Positions 8,099 through 14,085 of a stretch of 53,744 bases of DNA are shown piece by piece. Positions within the stretch are counted from its first letter, which is position 1; every line of letters starts with the position of its first letter. Below the pieces are notes generated by a model, which saw nothing but the letters and a program-made list of their open reading frames with translations, was not told the DNA's origin and did not search any database. Made by a program: the position numbers and the translations under genes. The stretch is from Promethearchaeota archaeon Loki_b31 (GTDB lineage Archaea > Asgardarchaeota > Lokiarchaeia > Sigyniarchaeales > SOKP01), in contig NJBI01000019.1 of assembly GCA_005222975.1 (NCBI GenBank), forward strand, positions 1 to 53,744, written 5' to 3'.

Positions 8099-8305
8099 AT
8101 GGAGATAACTTTGAAAAATGTAGATTTAAGAGAGTTAGAATTGAGAATAGATTATTTAAAAAACGATTGTAATTTGGACGAACAAATTATGGATACTGAT
8201 CAGCAATTAAGCGATGAAGAAAAGGAGTTTTTTGAAGAAGAAATCATAAAGATTAAAGAATGGATTAGTGAATTGAAAGAAGAAAAGAGGAAAATTACAA
8301 AATAA
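8099..8305 (+). CDS. Small acidic helical protein (copy 2)
   Basis: Identical to the 68-residue protein of copy 1 (3105-3311). It is followed by the same 40-residue paralogue. Confidence 0.45.
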   Translation: MEITLKNVDLRELELRIDYLKNDCNLDEQIMDTDQQLSDEEKEFFEEEIIKIKEWISELKEEKRKITK

Positions 8306-8389
8306 TAAAGATTTCGACTAAAATAGCTTTAGACAGAATTAAGAATTTTATCTTGTAAAGTCAAGTAATTAATAATAGAGAGGAAGATT

Positions 8390-8512
8390 TTGAAAAAAGA
8401 AGTTTCGGACGAGATTAATTGGAGAATATTATTTTTAAAAAATGGTTATGAGAGAGATATAGAGGTTATCGAAAATGGACAGAAATTAGACGATGTAGAT
8501 AGGGTTAAATAA
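8390..8512 (+). CDS. Forty-residue paralogue (copy 2)
   Basis: Identical to the TTG-initiated 40-residue frame of copy 1 (3396-3518), with the same GAGAGGA sequence upstream. Kept as a low-confidence gene because of its similarity to its neighbour. Confidence 0.35.
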   Translation: MKKEVSDEINWRILFLKNGYERDIEVIENGQKLDDVDRVK

Positions 8513-8657
8513 TAATTTAATAACTATGGTAGAAAACAGAAACGAAAAACCGATCATCGTTTCCGGAAGAGTTTTAAAGTCTATTAACCGACAATGGAAT
8601 AAACGGAAAGCAAGGCTCAATTTTATCAAAGACAAACAGAACCTAAAGTGGACAAAT
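8506..8657 (+). pseudogene. TnpB fragment (copy 2)
   Basis: Same remnant as 3512-3679 but ending 16 bases earlier, at the copy 2 boundary. The sequence after it (FFDKV in this frame) has no TnpB similarity. Confidence 0.85.
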
Positions 8658-9128
8658 TTCTTTGACAAAGTTTAAGATTTTCTCAGAGGCGTCATTATAA
8701 TTTAGAACTCTATAGGAACTAATAATCGTATACAATTTCTTAATAAACTTGAAATATAAATTGATATTATCACGCAGTTCTTAAAGATTATACCTATTTA
8801 GATTTTCATCAACGTCGCTTTTCAGCATTGCTAACAATTTTATGAAGTTTTCTAGATTAGACTTAGTTAGGTTTTCCTTTAAAAGATTATTGTACCGTCT
8901 TAAATATATTTTGCGACGGTTATCTAATTCAACGCGAGCTTTTTGTTGTAATTCGTTAAATTCACCGAGTTCATTCTTTAAATCGAAATAATTCTGGTGT
9001 TCTTTAATTAAATTTAACGCAGATCCAATTTTTACCAACGCAGATTTGAAATCCTCAATATCTAACTTTTTTAATATAATAGATTTATAAACATTTAATT
9101 CTTCTAAGAGTTCTTTTTTACCACTAGA
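8658..9128 (-). pseudogene. Truncated helical/coiled-coil gene with in-frame stop
   Basis: The minus strand is one open frame from about 9128 (SGKKELLEELNVYKSIILKK...) to a TAA at 8781-8783, and the same frame then continues sensibly (ELRDNINLYFKFIKKLYTII...) to the copy 2 edge at 8657. There is no start codon at the upstream end, where the TnpB element begins. So the gene has lost both ends and has a nonsense codon between. The product would be helical and charged; the family is not recognised. Confidence 0.5.
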
Positions 9129-9138
9129 TGCAAAAGAA

Positions 9139-9162
9139 AGCCCACACTTCTAGGAGTGGGCT
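9139..9162 (+). repeat. Left-end hairpin of TnpB element
   Basis: AGCCCAC at 9139-9145 pairs with GTGGGCT at 9156-9162 around a 10-base loop. Subterminal hairpins of this size are the binding sites of Y1 transposases in IS200/IS605 elements. It lies about 70 bases upstream of the TnpB start. Confidence 0.55.
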
Positions 9163-9232
9163 ATATTTTGCAAGAAATCATTAATCGACCTCATTATGTA
9201 GATTTAAATACTCATTTGGTTTTTAGAAAATA

Positions 9233-10477
9233 GTGAATAGAGCGTATAAATTTAGAATTTATCCTAATTAAAAACAGAAGGAAGTATTGGACAAGACTTT
9301 TGGTAGTTGTAGATTCATTTATAACAAGATGCTGGAAGAGAGAAAGAAAGTATATCAAGAACTAAAGGATGATAAGGAGGCTTTTTACGATCACAAATAT
9401 AAAACCGAAAGACAATACAAGCAAGATCATTCCTTTCTAAAGGAAGTAGATTCAAAAGCGTTACAATCCGAATGGAGACATCTCAAATCTGCCTATGATA
9501 ATTTCTTTAGAAATATAAAGAAAGGGATCAAGAAGGGATTTCCTAAATTCAAGTCCAAGAAGAATCGACAGTCCTATACGACTTATAACGTAAATAATAA
9601 TTGCAAAATCGATTTTGAAAATAAGAAATTAAAACTCCCCAAGATTAAGACTTGGGTCAAATATAGAGATGATAGAATATTTAGTGAATATATTAAACAC
9701 ATAACCGTCTCTAAAACGAAGACTAGAAAATATTTTGCTTCAGTTTTAATTGAAATCGAATCTAATGTAATTCCTAAACAAGTTGTTAAAGAAGATAAAA
9801 TAATAGGGTTTGACATGAGTGCGTCTAAGTTTCTGATAGCCAAAGAACTTAAACTCTCAAGTCCCCGATTTTATAGAAAGGAAGAGCCTAAACTTATAAG
9901 ATTACATAGAGAAGCGTCCAGAAAGGAGAAAGGCTCAAGTAATCGAAATAGAGCAAGAATTAATTTAGCTAGACTTTATGAGAAAATTGAGAATCGAAAA
10001 AGGGATTGGATTCATAAGATTACTCATCTTTTATCCAATCATTTTGATTGCGTGATTTTAGAAGATTTAAACGTTAAAGGAATGCAACGATTTAATTCCG
10101 GACTGTCTAAATCCGTGAGTTTGGATTTTTCTTGGAATCAATTCGTGACAATTATGAAATATAAGATGGAACAAAAAGGAAAGCATTTAATTTTAGTGGA
10201 TCGGTATTTTCCCAGCTCTAAGCTCTGTTCTGAATGTGGATACAAAAAAGAAGACTTAGAATTAAGCGATCGCGAATGGGTTTGCCCAAAATCTCAAATC
10301 ACTCACGATAGGGATGTAAACGCTTCCGTGAATCTCAGAAACGAAGGAATAAGAAACCTAAAAGAAAATAATATCACGATCATTAACAACAATGAAACTA
10401 CCGTAGGGACTACGGTCGATGCGTTTGGAGAGAATGTGAGACTATTGGATCAAAGATTCAAGAGCAATTCTCGATGA
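9233..10477 (+). pseudogene. tnpB: TnpB RNA-guided nuclease with premature stop codon
   Basis: The natural start is the GTG at 9233: the frame reads NRAYKFRIYPN, then a TAA at 9269-9271, then KQKEVLDKTFG and the whole TnpB body. The first start after the stop is a TTG at 9287, which would give 396 residues lacking the first strand. RuvC-like residues are present: Asp in IIGFDMSAS, Glu in VILEDLNVKGM, Asp in THDRDVNAS. The zinc site is CSEC...CPKS, so the fourth Cys has become Ser. TnpB uses an RNA from the element's right end to cut target DNA. Two defects suggest it is dead or dying. Confidence 0.8.
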
Positions 10478-10486
10478 TTTACGAAT

Positions 10487-10506
10487 CCACTATATTTAGG
10501 TAGTGG
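10487..10506 (+). ncRNA. Right-end hairpin, probable 3' part of the TnpB guide (omega) RNA
   Basis: CCACTA at 10487-10492 pairs with TAGTGG at 10501-10506, ten bases after the TnpB stop, and is followed by AGTTCAAG. In this family the guide RNA scaffold overlaps the 3' end of tnpB and the right end, and the bases just outside act as guide. The RNA itself is not demonstrated here. Confidence 0.4.
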
Positions 10507-10649
10507 TAGTTCAAGCTTATATCCGTCGACTTTATCATTTAAGCTCATAATGACTTAGATAAAAAAAGATTGACTTATACCTATAATATCATAAAAGATA
10601 AATTACAAATATAAATTTAGTATATTAAAATTAATAAGAAATAAAGGGA

Positions 10650-11282
10650 TTGAAAACGTTGAAAATCTGTTTAATTGTAGGTTCCCCACGTAAAAATAGA
10701 AGTTGTAACTTTTTGATTGACCAAGCTATCGATGGCATAAAATCCGTAGACGGAGAATTTGAAATCAACAAAATTCAAATAACAGATTTCAAACTTACGC
10801 CTTGTAATGGCTGCGATCAATGTTTAAGACATCCACACGATTGTCCCTTAGCAGAAGATGATAATACTACTGAGTTAGAAAAGTTATTATTAGGGTCAGA
10901 TGCACTACTTATAGCTGCTCCAAATTATTTTGGCTCTGTGAGTTCTCAAATAAAAGTATTTATCGATCGCTCAAGGCCGTGGAAAATGAAAAATTACATG
11001 CTAAAAGATGTAATTTTAGCTCCTTTAGCTTCAACAGGTTTAAGAAATGGTGGTCAAGGCGTAATTTCAGATTTAATTAATTTTGGATTAATCCATGGAA
11101 TGATTGTAGTAGGAAACGCCCTGGGTAGCCCAGTTCTTGAGGGAAACATACCTATAACTAGCCTCCAAAAATTTGGATTAAAAGAATTTGTTGGCAAGGG
11201 AGAAGTCGATGAACTAGGAGGTTTAATTGCTAAAAATACTGGGAAAAGAGTTGCCAAATTAATTATAAAAATGAAAAAATAA
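10650..11282 (+). CDS. Flavodoxin-like NAD(P)H-dependent FMN reductase / iron-sulfur flavoprotein
   Basis: The product is 210 residues. The start KICLIVGSPRKNRSC is the FMN phosphate-binding loop of the flavodoxin-like reductase family, and APNYFGSVSSQIKVFIDRS (residues 90-108) is its second conserved block. CNGCDQC plus a further Cys near residue 65 resembles the cysteine cluster of iron-sulfur flavoproteins. It would transfer electrons in the cytoplasm; the partner is unknown. The TTG at 10650 follows an AAAGGG-type site; a second TTG lies nine bases on. It stands alone, after the TnpB element and convergent with the membrane operon. Confidence 0.85.
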   Translation: MKTLKICLIVGSPRKNRSCNFLIDQAIDGIKSVDGEFEINKIQITDFKLTPCNGCDQCLRHPHDCPLAEDDNTTELEKLLLGSDALLIAAPNYFGSVSSQIKVFIDRSRPWKMKNYMLKDVILAPLASTGLRNGGQGVISDLINFGLIHGMIVVGNALGSPVLEGNIPITSLQKFGLKEFVGKGEVDELGGLIAKNTGKRVAKLIIKMKK

Positions 11283-11299
11283 AAATTTATTTGTTTTTT

Positions 11300-11887
11300 T
11301 TAATCTGTATTAGGATTATTAGATTTTTTTTCTTCTTTAAGTTCTTCTGCTTTTTCTTCAAGTTCTTCCGCATCTTCTTTAAGTTCTTCAGCTTTTTCTT
11401 CAAGTTCTTCTACTTCTTCCTCAAGTTCTTCAGCTTTTTCTTCAAGTTCTTCTACTTCTTCTTTAAGTTCTTCTGCTTTTTCTTCAAGTTCTTCAGCATC
11501 TTCTTTTAGTTCTTCTACTTCTTCTTTAAGTTCTTCTGCTTTTTCTTCAAGTTCTTCTGCTTCTTCTACCTCTTCCTCAAGTTCTTCCGCATCTTCTTTT
11601 AGTTCTTCTGCTTTTTCTTCAAGTTCTTCTGCTTTTTCTTCAAGTTCTTCTGCTTTTTCTTCAAGTTCTTCTGCATCTTCTTTAAGTTCTTCTACTTCTT
11701 CCTCAAGTTCTTCTACTTCTTCCTCAAGTTCTTCTACTTCTTCCTCAAGTTCTTCTACTTCTTCCTCAAGTTCTTCCGCATCTTCTTTTAATTTTTCTAC
11801 ATCTTCTTTTAATTCTTCTACATCTTCTTTAAGTTCTTCTGCTTCTTCGGCTATTTCTTCTGCTTTTTCTTCAAGTTCTTCTACTTC
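11300..11887 (-). repeat. 21-bp tandem array encoding heptads, cut off by a stop codon
   Basis: On the minus strand this is 195 codons plus TAA (11300-11302), in frame with the membrane/coiled-coil gene upstream and separated from it only by the TAA at 11888-11890. Each 21-bp unit encodes a heptad such as EEKAEEL, EEEVEEL or KEDAEEL. The tail SNNPNTD before the final stop looks like a natural C-terminus. There is no start codon in the array, so it cannot be translated alone. The full protein would have 340 residues. Confidence 0.85.
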
Positions 11888-12322
11888 TTACTCCGCTTCT
11901 TCTGCTTCTTCCGCTTTTTCTACTTTCTTTTTAAGTTTTTTTGCTTTTTTCTTAACCTTTTCTTCAACTTCTTCTGCTTCTTCTGCTTTTTCTACTTTCT
12001 CTTCACGTTTCTTTGCTTTTTTCGCTACCTTTTCTTCAAGTTCTTCTGCTTCTTCTACTTTCTCTTTAAGTTTTTTTACTTTTTCAAGAAATTTTGGTTT
12101 TTTATCCCCTGACCAGGCGATATTAACAATAGCACCAGTTGCAATTATTATTGCAGATATGATTATATAGAATATTATGTTGTTTGGAAAAAATTGTAAA
12201 ACATAGTCCATCCAACTAACCATCCAAGAACCCATAGGCGCTACTATAGGGTTTAAAAAAGTTAAAATGGCTGCAACAATATCCGCAATAGTTTGAACTA
12301 AATCAATTGTTTGAAAAATCAT
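11888..12322 (-). CDS. Membrane-anchored coiled-coil protein, third gene of membrane operon
   Basis: The product is 144 residues: an amphipathic or hydrophobic stretch (residues 1-35), a membrane segment around 50-70 (FYIIISAIIIATGAIVNIAW), then about 70 residues of Lys/Glu heptads that should form a cytoplasmic coiled coil. Its ATG overlaps the stop of the gene upstream (ATGA), so the two are translationally coupled. The stop is a TAA inside the heptad region; 195 more heptad codons follow in frame. It may anchor or space an inner scaffold at the membrane. No family is recognised. Confidence 0.75.
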   Translation of the reverse strand: MIFQTIDLVQTIADIVAAILTFLNPIVAPMGSWMVSWMDYVLQFFPNNIIFYIIISAIIIATGAIVNIAWSGDKKPKFLEKVKKLKEKVEEAEELEEKVAKKAKKREEKVEKAEEAEEVEEKVKKKAKKLKKKVEKAEEAEEAE

Positions 12323-12834
12323 GATTTATCAATACCTCCTAACTGGGGTTTATATCTCTTCTCTCTAATTGTTTTCCGATTAATAATAAAGTCGATAAAA
12401 TCATATCCTTTAAGAACTATTGTAAGAAAATAAATCCCCATATATAGCATAACCATATTTTGAACATTTAGAGCTATAAAACCAAAATTTGCTACTTCAA
12501 TTATTATTTCATAACGTACTTCAGTAGCTCCACTAAACTTATACGACCATATATACAAGCAATTTAAAATTATTTGAATTAGCGAGATAGTACCTTTTCT
12601 AATTGACTGTTTAGGAGAAGAATAGTTAAAAAATGCGCATGAACTAATCAGTAATCCGAATGCAGTAACCCAAAAAATTATTCTATCATAATCTGGTTGT
12701 TCAAGTATAATGTCGACGCCTAGTATCTGAACTTCCTTCATTAAAGTAAAAGTGACAAATGGAATAACCATTGTCGTTGTTATATAAACACTCAGATATA
12801 TTAAACCTTTAAAAATATTGAAGTTACGCCCCAT
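12319..12834 (-). CDS. Polytopic membrane protein, second gene of membrane operon
   Basis: The product is 171 residues with about four membrane helices (near 8-30, 50-70, 82-100 and 115-140) and a short basic C-terminal tail. No transporter or enzyme motif is visible. It begins 12 bases after the upstream gene, and its start is preceded by GAGGGTG, a good archaeal ribosome binding site. With its neighbours it probably forms a membrane complex; the function is unknown. Confidence 0.75.
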   Translation of the reverse strand: MGRNFNIFKGLIYLSVYITTTMVIPFVTFTLMKEVQILGVDIILEQPDYDRIIFWVTAFGLLISSCAFFNYSSPKQSIRKGTISLIQIILNCLYIWSYKFSGATEVRYEIIIEVANFGFIALNVQNMVMLYMGIYFLTIVLKGYDFIDFIINRKTIREKRYKPQLGGIDKS

Positions 12835-12840
12835 TTATAT

Positions 12841-12847
12841 CACCCTC
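12841..12847 (-). promoter_or_regulatory. Ribosome binding site of the second membrane-operon gene
   Basis: The minus strand reads GAGGGTG six bases before the ATG at 12834, complementary to the expected 3' end of archaeal 16S rRNA. Confidence 0.6.
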
Positions 12848-13416
12848 TATGGAAAATGACCTGCATTAAGGTTTATTATATTAACTGAAAAGGTGTACAG
12901 ATTAAGTGAATAAGATGCGCTAAATGTAAGGTTCGCATAAAACTCTAAAGGATAAGGTGTTCTAGTCCAATCTACTTCTGTGGAAGGATCTGGTAAATTT
13001 ACAAAATCCGATCCCGTACCAGTGAGAACCGCTTTCAGAGTGAGCCCCTGAGCTAAAGAACCAAAAAATTGCTCTTTATAAAAGATTATTACAGTAGTCG
13101 TATCATTTAATAGTGTTAATGCATTACCGTAAGTCATAGCAATTTGAAAACTTAATTGAATATTTGTTAAATCATATACTCCAGGATTTGAGATATTAAA
13201 AGGAACATTGATATACATTCCACTTGGATTAGTAATATTAAAATTTGCTGTTATATCTCCATCAGGAATGTTTACATTTTGTACGTTAGGATCTAAAATT
13301 GTCATAGCAGAGAAACCACCTAAAAGAGACACAGCCGATAATGATAACGTGAAAATTAGCAGAAATCCTCTAATAACCCATCTAAAAACTCTTGACGGTC
13401 TAATTATAGTCACCAA
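12847..13416 (-). CDS. Single-pass membrane protein with extracellular beta domain, first gene of membrane operon
   Basis: The product is 189 residues. A basic N-terminus precedes a membrane anchor (about residues 15-40), and the remaining 150 residues are Asn/Thr/Val-rich with N-glycosylation-type NxT/S sites and a pattern resembling LEA/Ig-like sandwiches (FNITNPSGMYINVPFNISNP). It should face the outside. Together with the next two genes it suggests a complex spanning from an outer beta domain to an inner coiled coil. Confidence 0.75.
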   Translation of the reverse strand: MVTIIRPSRVFRWVIRGFLLIFTLSLSAVSLLGGFSAMTILDPNVQNVNIPDGDITANFNITNPSGMYINVPFNISNPGVYDLTNIQLSFQIAMTYGNALTLLNDTTTVIIFYKEQFFGSLAQGLTLKAVLTGTGSDFVNLPDPSTEVDWTRTPYPLEFYANLTFSASYSLNLYTFSVNIINLNAGHFP

Positions 13417-13532
13417 TCTTTACAAAGTCTTTTTTATTAGATATAGTAAGTTAACAATAAAAAGATAAAGGATGTTTATAAATTTATTGTCAAGTTTGAC
13501 AAAAGAAGGGAAGTTTTTAAATACGGCATGGG

Positions 13533-13548
13533 CACGGGCACAACCGTG
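13533..13548. other. GC-rich hairpin in intergenic region
   Basis: CACGG (13533-13537) pairs with CCGTG (13544-13548) around the loop GCACAA. It lies about ten bases after a TATA-like TTTTTAAATA. It could be the start of a small RNA or simply a palindrome near a promoter. Confidence 0.3.
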
Positions 13549-13589
13549 TATCACTTTATCTTCAAAAATTTTCAAGATAAGTTCATCTA

Positions 13590-13847
13590 TTAACCGTATA
13601 CATTTGAATTTTTTTTTATGAACAACAAACCTACTTTTTTACCTTCCACTTCTCCTATTGCCGCATCCACTATAATTAATGGTTTTTTTTCTAATTCAGG
13701 AATGATTTCTTTTTCGATGTAAACCTCGACAAGCTGATCCTTAAAGTTTTCGTTTTCAATGTCAATATCCTTCCATTCGACAAAATCGTGGTCATCTAGG
13801 AGTTTGTATTTTTCTACTAACTCGACAAAATTCCCACAGAAGCACAT
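13590..13847 (-). CDS. Small unknown protein
   Basis: The product is 85 residues, acidic, with no signal or membrane segment. It starts MCFCGNF and ends with a strand-rich half (PLIIVDAAIGEVEGKKVGLL). The two Cys near the N-terminus might bind metal. No family is recognised; the codon pattern and composition look protein-coding. It stands alone between the membrane operon and the calcium ATPase. Confidence 0.5.
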   Translation of the reverse strand: MCFCGNFVELVEKYKLLDDHDFVEWKDIDIENENFKDQLVEVYIEKEIIPELEKKPLIIVDAAIGEVEGKKVGLLFIKKNSNVYG

Positions 13848-14085
13848 TGTTCACGATTCAGCAGAATGATAAAAAAGTACTACTACTAATTTTTCTGATT
13901 CAATTTTTTGTTGTTCTTCAAAAATATACTCCAAAGCCGTTTTTGAGAACGATAATTTAAACAATCTTTACCACATTTATTTTTTTATTAGTTTATATTT
14001 ACTAATGTATAATGTATAAATTTTAAAATCATTATTATCTAAAATATTTAATTTAATTAAAAAAACGAAAAATAGTGAACAAAAA

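Larger units (their letters stand above)
6640..8657 (+). repeat. Direct repeat, copy 2 (2018 bp)
   Basis: This is the second copy of the block at 1486-3663, shorter by 159 + 1 bases. Its left edge cuts a leucine-rich-repeat gene and its right edge lies inside the TnpB fragment, next to a truncated minus-strand gene, so it seems to have been inserted here after copy 1 existed. The near-perfect identity implies a recent event or ongoing homogenisation. Confidence 0.95.
9130..10515 (+). mobile_element. Solo TnpB element (IS200/IS605-type) with end hairpins
   Basis: A TnpB gene is bracketed by a hairpin upstream (9139-9162) and one just after its stop (10487-10506), the layout of IS605-family left and right ends. 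No TnpA transposase is present, so it could only move with help from elsewhere. Its left edge abuts a truncated minus-strand gene. The exact boundaries are estimated. Confidence 0.65.

Noticed and set aside
1486..8657. Composite transposon bounded by the two 2-kb repeats
   Set aside because: The repeats contain no functional transposase and no terminal inverted repeats or target duplications were found.
9131..9165. Hairpin considered as a transcription terminator of the minus-strand gene
   Set aside because: It lies upstream, not downstream, of that gene and fits better as the left end of the TnpB element.
11291..11509. Plus-strand frame rich in Phe (FFKFFCFFFKFF)
   Set aside because: It is the mirror of the minus-strand 21-bp heptad array and has no protein-like composition.
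11300..11887. 21-bp periodic array considered as CRISPR
   Set aside because: There are no spacers; the units are contiguous and encode protein heptads.
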